This document shows positions 18,301 to 23,323 of a DNA stretch of 45,210 nt, one piece after another. Position numbers and translations under genes: made by a program. The notes below the pieces were generated by a model that worked only from the letters and a program-made list of their open reading frames with translations, made no database searches and was not told the DNA's origin. Source of the DNA: Saprospiraceae bacterium (GTDB lineage: Bacteria; Bacteroidota; Bacteroidia; Chitinophagales; Saprospiraceae); contig JAHDHL010000042.1 in NCBI GenBank assembly GCA_020631355.1, forward strand, positions 1 to 45,210. The letters run 5' to 3'. Positions within the stretch are counted from its first letter, which is position 1; each line of letters begins with the position of its first letter.

Positions 18301-20844
18301 ACAGATACCGTAATGGTCACTGTATCTCCATTGCCAACGCCGAGTATCGATCACCCTGCTGAGGTATGTGCCAATGAATTGGTCACATTCACAAATAACT
18401 CATCAGGAGCTGATTCTTATTTCTGGCAATTTGGAGATGGGAATAATTCATCTTTGGATACACCAGAGCATACTTATACTGATGCAGGTACTTATGATAT
18501 TACGATGGTGGCGTATACGGCTGATGGATGTACGGATACAATAACTTCAGTCATCAATGTACTGGCAGAGCCCGTTTCTGATTTTGATTTGAATCCGAAT
18601 AGTGGATGTGCTCCATTGGATGTAACGTTCACTAACAATAGTACAGGATTGAACTTGTCATATCAATGGGACTTCGGTAACGGTCAGGTCAGTGTAGCTG
18701 AGAATCCGGGTGTGATAACATATTTCCAAGCAGATGTGGATACATTTTATGTTGTTACGCTAACAGTGACCAATCAATGTGGTACGAATACATCATCCGA
18801 TACGGTTTATGTCTCTCCTGTACCGGTCATTGATTTTGGTTCGGATGTGTCAACGGGTTGTACACCACTGACAGTGAACTTTACGAATAATACCGTAGGA
18901 TTGGCGGAGCAATATTATTGGGACTTTGGAAATGGCGTTACGTCAACCGATTCCATACCGAATACCCAAGTATTCACAGCAGATACAACGGTGACCTATT
19001 ATACAGTCACCTTGATTGCGACGAATAATTGTGGAGCTGATACATCCACGACTGTGATAGAAGTATTGCCTGCTACGATTAATTCATTCTTCAATGTGGA
19101 TGTAACAGAGGGTTGCCAACCGTTAGAGGTTAACTTCACGAATCTGGCAACACAGGATGCTGCAGTTACTTGGAACTTTGGAGATGGTAACTTCTCCGTA
19201 TTGGAAGACCCTGTACACGTCTATGATACTTCAGGAGTATTTACGGTCACCCAATATGCAACCAATAGTTGCGGAATAGACAGTTCTTCGATAGACATTA
19301 CCGTATTTCCTCCATCAGAAGTGGATTTTGATATGTCTGATTATTCCTGTGTGGATAATGTGGTACAATTCACGAATCAGTCCATAGATATCGTAGGTAG
19401 TGAATGGGACTTCGGAGATGGAACGACGTCAAGCCTTACGAATCCGACTCATGCATATAGTGCTTCTGGAACATATACCGTAACATTGACAGGTTATTCC
19501 ACGACAGCTAACTGTCCGGCTACTGTGTCCAAGGAAATTCTGATTCGTGATAATCCAATTGTGGATTTAGGATTGGATGTTACCAATGGTTGTCAGCCAC
19601 TGGATATCAATTTCCAGAATGATTCTCCGATTATCGGGTTCACACAGTGGGATTTTGGTGATGGTAATTTCTCAGTAGAGGATAACCCAAGCCATATCTA
19701 CGATACGCCAGGTACATATACCGCAACATTGACCAATACGGATAATTGGGGTTGTGCTAGCGATACTTCGATATTGAATATCATAGTATTCCCTCAACCC
19801 GTTCCTGATTTCAGTACAAGTGTGGAACAATTGTGTTCTCCATCCAATGCTGTACAATTCTTGAATGAGTCAACTGAGGCGAGTGCTTATAATTGGAGCT
19901 TCGGAGATGGAACAACTTCTCCTTATACGAGTCCACAACATGTGTTCCCTGCTGCGGGTGATTATGATGTAACACTTACAGCAACCAACCAGTATGGATG
20001 TACGGATAGTATCCAACAACCATTTACAGTTTTGGATTCACCCATTGCTGATTTGAGTATTGAGGGTGAGGCTGGATGTGAGGACTTATTCGTCCAATTC
20101 TTTGAGGAGTCAGCTAATGCCGATTCATACCTGTGGGACTTTGGTGATGGTTATACCGGAGTTGGTAATGCTCCGACACATACCTATACTGAACCAGGTA
20201 CTTATGATGTAAGCCTGAATGTTTCATATAATAATGTTTGTTTCGATTCCATTACACTGTATAATGCAGTAACGGTATTCGAATCACCTATTGCAGACTT
20301 TGAGATTGTACAGAATGGCGATGGTTGGGTAGCATTCAACAACCAATCTGTCAATGCTGATTCGTATTTCTGGGATTTGGGTGATGGTACGACGACGACG
20401 GATATTAATCCTGTACATAGGTATGAGGAAAACGGACCTAGGGTAGCGATGCTGATTGCCTATAATAATGGTGGTTGTTCGGATACCTTGGTAATGGATT
20501 TCCAACCAGATTATTTCTATGGCTTGCAAGTGCCTAATGCATTCTCACCGGAAACAGGTGTGGATGAGGTCAGGGTGTTCTTCCCTCAAGCATTCGGGCT
20601 TAGGGAGTATCATATCCAAGTATTCACTCCTTGGGGTGAATTGATGTGGGAATCCAAGGCAATAGACGAATTGGGTAGGCCCACAGAATACTGGGATGGA
20701 TTCCATGACGGAGTCATAGCACCTCAGGGAGCCTATGTATGGAAAGTGGTCAAGGCCGAATTCATTGATGGTCGAGAATGGCAAGGTATGGATTATGGAG
20801 ATGGTAAGAAACGACGGGTAGGTTCTGTAACCTTATTGAGATAA
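6319..20844 (+). CDS. Giant PKD/Ig-like repeat surface protein with T9SS type B (CHU_C) sorting domain
   Basis: A single uninterrupted frame of 4841 residues, about half a megadalton. Order: a signal peptide (about 1-22); about six PKD-type domains (roughly 40-590, with YYWDFGDG-like cores) interrupted by an Asn-Gly linker (436-453); 44 copies of a ~78-residue module (about 591-4007) with a GGxWSGPGI core, an FDP or FNT turn and a final TYTY strand; nine PKD domains (about 4008-4735, WDFGDG cores); and a C-terminal CHU_C gliding-motility-type sorting domain (about 4737-4841, starting VPNAFSP). Nearly every module has two cysteines, consistent with one disulfide each. The protein should be secreted by the T9SS and displayed as a long filamentous adhesin or motility-type fibre; its ligand is unknown. 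The upstream porP gene is its likely partner, and a strong terminator follows. Confidence 0.95.
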   Translation: MMGNRIFTTIILLFLMFNIASSQCVPPITIPTIAYNPANPCGEYDVFISASPSSPNLTYEWTFDDGTMDTLYGASVIHNFPAYDAADTTYNINLTIIDGNGCSETTSTPISVQATPTFDVIGNFSACLPSFSNQTTFTTTFEIQDGPPGATYNWFFGDGDALFNSSDNLVTHTYSDYGTFNLVVQTSNGTCLGTFEQEVTFYIRPTASMNIVGDPDICEGDTLTVQNNTDPTHVLFYVWDWGNGEMDTVFNNDPASFVYEFGDNVICNSPPQAGAQYNITLIAVNDCLEHSNSSPIFVSLYPRAIIDQPDTLCASNPSLTFGNSSCPSANSGYYDVNDYYWDFGDGNTSTDPTPTHVFPGPGEYTVIMVAENDCGSAEDTVEVVVIEDPMADADAVVINAAGEGNGEFCIPFQIDLTNQSSGDSITYVWDVISSNGGNGNGNGNGNGNGNNNDPGWQYVNGSDSLSNAPSIEIYDQGSYLVTLTASSLCGDDVWDTLIQAIVPPEVTLDPLPDGCDEMYITPTYSVNAGGSNFLTYDWQFPGGNPSTSSDPNPSDIYYDTPGTYTVTLTVSNVCGTATSDVTFTIETTATADIGGDMEFCIDDDPVQLSATPPGGVFSGNGITSDGLFTPLFAGIGDHEIVYANITLDCPTFDTINITVHDLPIVDAGPPQSTCENEGTITLTGATPVGGTWSGPGIIDAANGVMDPIISGVGSFNMIYSYTDGNGCTNTDFKVVDIIGLPVINAGDTILFCDIPENLQIVGFSPAGGTWSGTGIVDANQGLFNPVVAGGIGFYEAVYTFTDVNGCTNMDTLIVSVDVLPDPDAGDDQEYCIDEPIFDLQGQPNGGNWSGPGIINSGTGTFYPQAAGVGVHELIYTVGSGSCAVADTTEITIFELPTISAGLDEQLCEGSPTFTLGGYTPTGGSWSGPGIFDAFAGSFDPAIAGVGTHTLTYTYTDPLTGCANTDDKLVTIIPLPDVEAGGPITVCDANMDIQLTGFSPTGGTWTGIGITDPFVGLFNPQGAGGVGNYQVYYTFTDGNGCTSDDTLFIEVTPPPVVEAGLLDSVCVDDIPYTLTGNSPSGGIWSGPGIIDPIAGIFDPTDAGPGLHTITYTFGEGSCEESDTKDVNVSPLPVVSPGNDFSVCVDSMEFALPAFFPVDGQWAGAGITDPSGMFDPALAGVGTHPLTLSYTDPVTGCYNEGSINVTVNPLPVVDAGDPVVYCITNDNITLVNYTPLGGIWSGPGVVDAANGIFNVNVAGGVGQYDLVYTYTDANSCVNFDSLIITVVDGDQVDPGPNDTICIDNGLWSLTGFSPLGGTWSGPGISDPSAGTFDPVSAGIGIHTLTYTVGTGTCLRTEDKTIWVAGLPFIDAAEDEAHCIDVPPFQLEDYFPETGGTWSGAGVDVSGFYTPTDAGVGQHTLTYTYVDPITGCVNTDDKIVEIFALPIVTAGDTTTYCDNPDNINLMGYSPIGGTWSGAGIVDPAAGVFNTQVAGGIGTYDVEYSFTDANGCMDLDTLVLDIIFGDTVLAGQDTALCIDHGFYTLSGYSPIGGTWAGPGILDPNSGLFDPLTAGPGLHTLVYTFGEETCEKTDSRTILVGTIPTVNAGPDDFGCSADNAYMLTGFSPADGVWTGPGIIDPVGMFDPALAGIGTHTLTYTYTNPITGCEAADTKDVDLQPAPTVEAGVDVQICDTPQDLQLNGYSPLGGFWTGPGIIDGVNGIFNSVIAGGPGTYTVTYGFTSNNGCYNEDTLQVLVDPLPIVNPGPDTSLCIDHGLFVMNDFSPTGGVWTGNGIVATSGVFDPVVAGLGLHILTYTYGSGTCEVTEIRRILIGTPPIVDGGDDEVVCENAAPFVLVGGIPQGGFWTGPGVSDSITFDPAGLSPGTYTLTYTYINEITGCVNSDDKDVTIEAIPIVTVSDTTVYCSTFDNITLSGYNPFGGTWSGPGIVDGTNAVFNTEVAGGEGIYEIFYDYTSPNGCSARDTAVIDVIFGDTIDAGPDLAVCIVGGLVNIPSGTPMGGTWSGPGIISATGVFDPVLAGEGLHTVTYTQGDGSCEKMDDIEIFVGGPPSVVAGPDEEVCQTIPPFTLLGSNPPGGYWLGTGVDSSGVFDASIAGLGSHDLTYYYTNPLTGCENNDVKTVTVVPIPVVYAGDTLTFCETSDNISLVGQPAGGVWSGPGILDPLNGLFNTGSAGGIGQYELIYTFVQNNGCDGEDTLVVDVVPAEIVEAGPRDTVCIDDGLITLTGASPSGGTWSGPGIVDPFLGVFDPLDTGDGLYTLTYTYGDGTCERSDDKEIIVAALPNVDPGADLTVCEDELAFNLTGFSPQGGMWSGSGIIDAAAGTFDPQLLGVGIHTITYTYVNPTTGCQNMEDRILEIVPLPGVFVPDSVEYCVTTNDIILDGYGPLGGTWSGPGIVDASTGVFNSTLAGGVGQYDLYYDFVDVNGCTASDTMLVNVVIGEIVTAGPDTAACIDIGLINLEGASPSGGVWSGPGITDPAFGVFDPISVGAGSHTVFYTYGEGSCEKTDGKVILIGDTPAVDAGAPELVCDGEPIFQITGFNPAGGFWQGPGVDSSGMFDASVAGVGTHDLTYTFINPVTGCENSDIKNMTVAALPAVFAGDTVTYCNNSNSITLTGYAPQGGVWTGPGIVVSTGEFNTQQAGGEGTYDLVYTFTDANGCVNDDTLVVDVIYGDTVQAGPDFGICITEGIQVLTDGSPAGGAWSGPGIIDPVTGVFDPAVAGNGNHTISYTYGEDTCEKTDTRTITVGLVPPIFPGPDDLVCEDDLAYTLTGFAPAGGVWTGTGVVDAAGTFDPQVAGIGIHLITYTYTEPTTGCENSATKQVEVEASPTVSAGGTVVYCNISDNIVLTDYSPAGGTWSGPGVVNPIFGVFNTQDAGGIGTYELVYTYTNPNGCANQDTLEVTVIAPPVVEAGPLDTLCLDDGFLTLAGYSPAGGTWSGPGIIDPFLGIFDPLVATAGLHTLTYTFGEGTCEVSDEKDIFVSALPEIVPGPALAVCEDQLAFDLTGFSPQGGYWSGFGITDSLLGTFDPQVTGVGLYTVTYHYTNPTTGCSNEVGRVVQVNGLPGVYTQDSTIYCNNSTDIILSGYGPAGGTWSGLGIVDAANGVFNTVLAGGEGQYELVYGFTDQNGCFAADSMFIEVIFGDTVVAGPDFAMCIDEGVITLDGFSPFGGTWTGVGIIDPTYGIFDPNIAGAGTHTLYYVYGEDSCEKVDSREVTVGAIPPVNAGADQTLCLGDPAFTINDNSPSGGFWIGNGIDSMGNFDPAVAGVGDHLLVYTFINTITGCENSDSKVITINPLPLVEAGDTVTYCNSNTTITLDGYFPTGGTWSGPGIVLSSGQFNSLQAGGIGTYTVTYTYTDANGCTSMDDKIIDIIFGDTVVAGPNFALCITDGIQVLTGQSPLGGTWSGIGIVDAVSGTFDPTIAGNGIHTLTYTYGEETCLKTDTRQVTVGLVPPVFPGQDNVVCEIATAFNLTGFSPPGGVWTGFGIVDPNGIFDPQVSGVGTHLLQYEYVDPVTGCTNSATKNVIVEATPTVYAGGQAIYCDNPFDIVLENYTPTGGVWSGPGIVNPVFGIFNTEDAGGIGTYDLVYSYTNANGCFNTDTLQVDVIFGDTVVAGPHIDMCILDGPINVVGSPSGGTWSGVGVVDPIGLFDPGLAGPGTHTLTYTYGEGTCQKTDTRTISVGDIPVVDAGLDMELCIDAGIQNLTGYGPLGGVWAGNGVDAAGVFDPVGAGVGVHQLTYFYEDTISGCTNQDDIIVIVNALPLVNAGDSVTYCVWDELILLDNYAPSGGSWSGPGIVDPTLGTFSTAQAGGIGVYDLIYEFTDGNACTNYDTLQVTVEAGQTVDPGPDESLCIDAAILQMAPFSPLGGTWAGPGIIDALNGVFDPAIAGVGLHELTYTYGSGTCERTATKFVEVFPLPFVDAGEDVIICEDVDSYTFTPVPTGGQWFGPGVDTLTGVFDPQATGLGTFDLVYLYQNPNTGCDDTDTVMVTVSPLPTPSIDHPAEVCANELVTFTNNSSGADSYFWQFGDGNNSSLDTPEHTYTDAGTYDITMVAYTADGCTDTITSVINVLAEPVSDFDLNPNSGCAPLDVTFTNNSTGLNLSYQWDFGNGQVSVAENPGVITYFQADVDTFYVVTLTVTNQCGTNTSSDTVYVSPVPVIDFGSDVSTGCTPLTVNFTNNTVGLAEQYYWDFGNGVTSTDSIPNTQVFTADTTVTYYTVTLIATNNCGADTSTTVIEVLPATINSFFNVDVTEGCQPLEVNFTNLATQDAAVTWNFGDGNFSVLEDPVHVYDTSGVFTVTQYATNSCGIDSSSIDITVFPPSEVDFDMSDYSCVDNVVQFTNQSIDIVGSEWDFGDGTTSSLTNPTHAYSASGTYTVTLTGYSTTANCPATVSKEILIRDNPIVDLGLDVTNGCQPLDINFQNDSPIIGFTQWDFGDGNFSVEDNPSHIYDTPGTYTATLTNTDNWGCASDTSILNIIVFPQPVPDFSTSVEQLCSPSNAVQFLNESTEASAYNWSFGDGTTSPYTSPQHVFPAAGDYDVTLTATNQYGCTDSIQQPFTVLDSPIADLSIEGEAGCEDLFVQFFEESANADSYLWDFGDGYTGVGNAPTHTYTEPGTYDVSLNVSYNNVCFDSITLYNAVTVFESPIADFEIVQNGDGWVAFNNQSVNADSYFWDLGDGTTTTDINPVHRYEENGPRVAMLIAYNNGGCSDTLVMDFQPDYFYGLQVPNAFSPETGVDEVRVFFPQAFGLREYHIQVFTPWGELMWESKAIDELGRPTEYWDGFHDGVIAPQGAYVWKVVKAEFIDGREWQGMDYGDGKKRRVGSVTLLR
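7621..7674 (+). repeat. Asn-Gly dipeptide tract (GGNAAY hexanucleotide repeat)
   Basis: A short tandem array of GGN-AAY codon pairs encodes an (Asn-Gly)n linker inside an N-terminal PKD domain of the giant protein (residues about 436-453). Synonymous codons are mixed, so it is not a perfect microsatellite, but it remains slippage-prone. Six-base steps would change linker length without shifting frame. Confidence 0.8.
8089..18339 (+). repeat. 44-unit tandem module array with a three-unit super-period
   Basis: Forty-four modules of about 233 bp (78 residues) lie head to tail. From unit 4 onward the end of each module follows a fixed cycle. Type C ends in TYGxGTCExTD. Type A ends in a TxPxTGCxN form. 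Type B has FNxxxAGGxGxY and ends in DxNGCxxxDTL. The cycle runs C-A-B thirteen times, then C-A, without a phase error. Equivalent positions in successive type A units lie exactly 705 bp apart where measured (9082, 9787, 10492). Protein patterns are well kept while codons differ between copies. Confidence 0.93.
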
Positions 20845-20849
20845 TATTG

Positions 20850-20882
20850 AAAACGCCCTTGGTACAACCAAGGGCGTTTTTT
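20850..20882 (+). terminator. Intrinsic terminator after the giant surface-protein gene
   Basis: A perfect 14-bp stem (20850-20863 with 20867-20880) closes a 3-nt loop and runs into a T-rich tract, 5 bp after the stop codon. It should end the porP and giant-protein transcript before speD. Confidence 0.93.
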
Positions 20883-20975
20883 ATTGCTAGAGCTTAGGCA
20901 TCGGTCATTATCCCTTTGGCCTGTAAGTATGAAATAAATCGCTACCTTTATCAATAGAACAATTGCATAAGAACA

Positions 20976-21389
20976 ATGATACAGAAACCCTTAAGACAAA
21001 ATGCCATCGGCAAACATTGGTTGATAGAAGTATATGGGATAGCTTCTGAATTTCTTGAAAAGAAAGAAGTAGTTCAGGATATCCTGAATGGAACGGTTAA
21101 TGCTGCAAGGGCAACTAAGGTGAGTGAGAGTTTCCATCAATTCTCTCCTTATGGTGTGAGTGGTGTAATCGTTATAGAAGAAAGTCATTTTACGGTACAC
21201 ACATGGCCTGAATATGGCTATGCAGCGATTGATTTCTTTACTTGTGGAGAGAATATCCGATGTGAGGATGCTGTCGATTACCTGAAACAGGCATTCAATA
21301 CCCAAGAAGTGGAAGTACAATTCTTTGATAGGGGATCATTAGCCAAGGCTCAATCCCTATCAAAGAATATAATGACCAATAAACTCTGA
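20976..21389 (+). CDS. speD: S-adenosylmethionine decarboxylase proenzyme (SpeD)
   Basis: SpeD decarboxylates S-adenosylmethionine to give the aminopropyl donor for spermidine synthesis. It is a pyruvoyl enzyme made by self-cleavage of a proenzyme. The 137-residue length fits the short prokaryotic class. The processing site is visible as EES-H, with Ser70 becoming the pyruvoyl group, followed by the conserved HTWPEYGYAAIDFFTCG block (His75, Cys90). Its neighbours are a glutathionylspermidine-synthase-like ligase and an aminopropyltransferase-like protein, so it probably feeds a local polyamine pathway. Its 3' end overlaps the convergent ligase gene by 30 bp, so there is no room for a terminator between them. 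The start at 20976 is the first ATG after the upstream terminator. Confidence 0.93.
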   Translation: MIQKPLRQNAIGKHWLIEVYGIASEFLEKKEVVQDILNGTVNAARATKVSESFHQFSPYGVSGVIVIEESHFTVHTWPEYGYAAIDFFTCGENIRCEDAVDYLKQAFNTQEVEVQFFDRGSLAKAQSLSKNIMTNKL

Positions 21390-22550
21390 ATCAGCGTCGG
21401 TAATCAGTCCGTCGCGTCTTCTATATGAGAGGGCTACTGCCTCATTGGTATAGTAGATGCCCGCTTGGTAGATTTCTTCATCCCTATCTTTGGGGAGATC
21501 AATGAATTCTTGGTAAACGGATGGATAATGACCAAAATCCCCATCATTGGCTTCCCATACATCACTAGGTGAACCAAAGACCTTTACATTTTCTCCCTCA
21601 CGTCCGAAAAAGCTTTTCTGGACATAGGCATTGCCTTTGAAATCATTGGGAGAGAATGATGTTTTGAGCAACAAATAATGATTGGGGTACAAATCCCAGA
21701 GAATCTTCATGATTCCCTTGGATTGGAAAATCATGGTATAGGCAGGATTTAGGATAACTGCCAGGTCGTTTCTTACGATTTCCGTAAGGATGGACATCAA
21801 TTCTGGTTCCTCATAAGCAATGAATTCCCATGGAACCAATTTGAACCAATAGTCGAATTTGCTATACTGGTCCTGACCCGTCTGGACAAAAATGCCTTCC
21901 TCTGGAGAGAAAATTACCCTTTCGAGGATTACCCTCTTAGCATCGAATCCTGCTTCCTTGGCTGGATTCATCAATACATCTATATTAAGGACGTCCTCAT
22001 CATGTCCCAAATGACTGAAAAGAATGGTCTTGTCCCTGTCGGGATGGGCCATTGAGAGGCGGTTATACTTTTGGGCTAGTTTTTCTTGCAGGCGATTGAA
22101 TTGGGTCGCTCCCTTAATTTTCGCCTTACTAAGTTGTTCTTTTTGAATAATGGCTGTTTCTGGCATTACCGTAGCCGTATCAGCATTGAATTCAATCAAC
22201 TTGGCAGGTTTACCATCAATGATACCTGCCAAGTCGAAACGTCCATATAAATGTGGATGTAATTGTCTTTGCTCCCAAGTGATTTCAATCAAGGGTATGG
22301 CATTATTGGGAATGCCTATTTCCTCATACAGATTATTATCAATAACATGTTGGGCCGCTTTTTCATACATGCTGTATAGCTCCATACATGCCCTTGAATA
22401 ATCCTTGACTTCGATTTCACTCAGGCAAATCAGCTCATCGCAGAGGTATTCCATATCCTCCTCTGCGTAATAAGCCAATCCTAATTTTTTCCAAAACTTA
22501 TATTTCGGTGCCTTGAATTCATAAAGGCGGTTATTCACATTATCCGCCAT
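21360..22550 (-). CDS. Glutathionylspermidine-synthase-like ATP-grasp amide ligase (YgiC/YjfC type)
   Basis: The protein matches the synthetase half of glutathionylspermidine synthase, an ATP-grasp fold that forms amide bonds between a carboxylate and an amine such as spermidine. The amidase half of the E. coli bifunctional enzyme is absent, as in YgiC/YjfC. Motifs, numbered from Met1 at 22550: an ITWEQR segment and EFNADTAT in the pre-ATP-grasp part, a WDLYPNH segment, and QKSFFGREGENV, which corresponds to the conserved lysine and glycine-rich GREG loop. The reading frame is open further, to a GTG at 22571, but the ATG at 22550 is preferred; it overlaps the end of the YgiB-like gene by 11 bp, implying translational coupling. 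Its real substrate is unknown; linkage to speD favours a polyamine. Confidence 0.88.
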   Translation of the reverse strand: MADNVNNRLYEFKAPKYKFWKKLGLAYYAEEDMEYLCDELICLSEIEVKDYSRACMELYSMYEKAAQHVIDNNLYEEIGIPNNAIPLIEITWEQRQLHPHLYGRFDLAGIIDGKPAKLIEFNADTATVMPETAIIQKEQLSKAKIKGATQFNRLQEKLAQKYNRLSMAHPDRDKTILFSHLGHDEDVLNIDVLMNPAKEAGFDAKRVILERVIFSPEEGIFVQTGQDQYSKFDYWFKLVPWEFIAYEEPELMSILTEIVRNDLAVILNPAYTMIFQSKGIMKILWDLYPNHYLLLKTSFSPNDFKGNAYVQKSFFGREGENVKVFGSPSDVWEANDGDFGHYPSVYQEFIDLPKDRDEEIYQAGIYYTNEAVALSYRRRDGLITDADSEFIGHYIL

Positions 22551-23112
22551 AAGAACGAGTTGAACGGCCACTACCGTAACCTGAACTACCTGAAGCAGGT
22601 CTTCTAACCGTTGTGGTCTTAGCAGAAGATCTTAGTGCACTTGAAGTAGAAGTCTTTGACTTGTTGTAAGCAGCTGTACTCTTGTAAGCATTCGGGTTGG
22701 TAGGGCTGGAGAAACTTCTTCCCATAAAATAACCTAGAAGACCCGCAGAGACAACGCCTCTCATACTGCTTCTTCTGGATGTTTCTTCTGGGTTTTCTGC
22801 ATCTACCAATTGTACTTCCTCCAAAGTGAAGGTGTCAATTCCTCCATCAAGATAAGTGGCGATGATTCTACTGTCGTCCTTGGTAGGTACAACAGTTTCA
22901 TCAGTGATTTTGAATAAATCCTTTTCCACTTCCTCTACTTCAGTTACAATCCCTTGAGTATAATCCACAATTGTGGTTTCTTCAACATACTCCGTGCTTC
23001 CGGAATCTGTTGAGCAACTGTAGAATCCCATTAGTCCGATCAATGCGGCTCCACAAACCAACTTGGGTAATTTTCTTTTCTTCAAAGTGACTTTAGTTGA
23101 GTACTGACTCAT
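22540..23112 (-). CDS. YgiB-like (UPF0441-type) putative lipoprotein
   Basis: A 190-residue protein with a basic N-terminus, one hydrophobic segment and a cysteine at residue 33 (GFYSC), a loose lipobox that fits an exported lipoprotein. The middle is acidic. The C-terminal third is rich in Ser, Thr, Gly and Arg and carries landmarks shared with E. coli YgiB as I remember it: a GxxMGR segment, NPxAY, a TTTVxR stretch and an RSxGG end. In E. coli ygiB precedes ygiC, and here it directly precedes and overlaps the YgiC-like ligase, which supports the assignment. Its function is unknown; it may be a carrier or acceptor for the ligase product. A CAAACCC-AAA-GGGTTTG dyad (23165-23181) lies about 50 bp upstream of the start and could be an operator. 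Confidence 0.75.
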   Translation of the reverse strand: MSQYSTKVTLKKRKLPKLVCGAALIGLMGFYSCSTDSGSTEYVEETTIVDYTQGIVTEVEEVEKDLFKITDETVVPTKDDSRIIATYLDGGIDTFTLEEVQLVDAENPEETSRRSSMRGVVSAGLLGYFMGRSFSSPTNPNAYKSTAAYNKSKTSTSSALRSSAKTTTVRRPASGSSGYGSGRSTRSYGG

Positions 23113-23323
23113 GGTGTAAGATTTAAAAAGAGGTTAGATAATCATAAATAAATGGGTATCATTGCAAACCCAAAGGGTTTGAACCAAAAAAAGCCTACTT
23201 CAACAATTGATATTTCAACTAGAAAGGAACAGCTTTTTTGGAGTAATAATAAACCTGAGAACAATATAGGCCTATTTTTGAATTTTGGCCTCATCATTCA
23301 ATTACTAATCAACATTAGAGACA

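Noticed and set aside
8089-18339. Regular ~233-bp repeats considered as a CRISPR or satellite array
   Set aside because: Repeats are in frame, conserved at protein level with codon variation, and lie inside one open frame; there are no short identical repeats with unique spacers.
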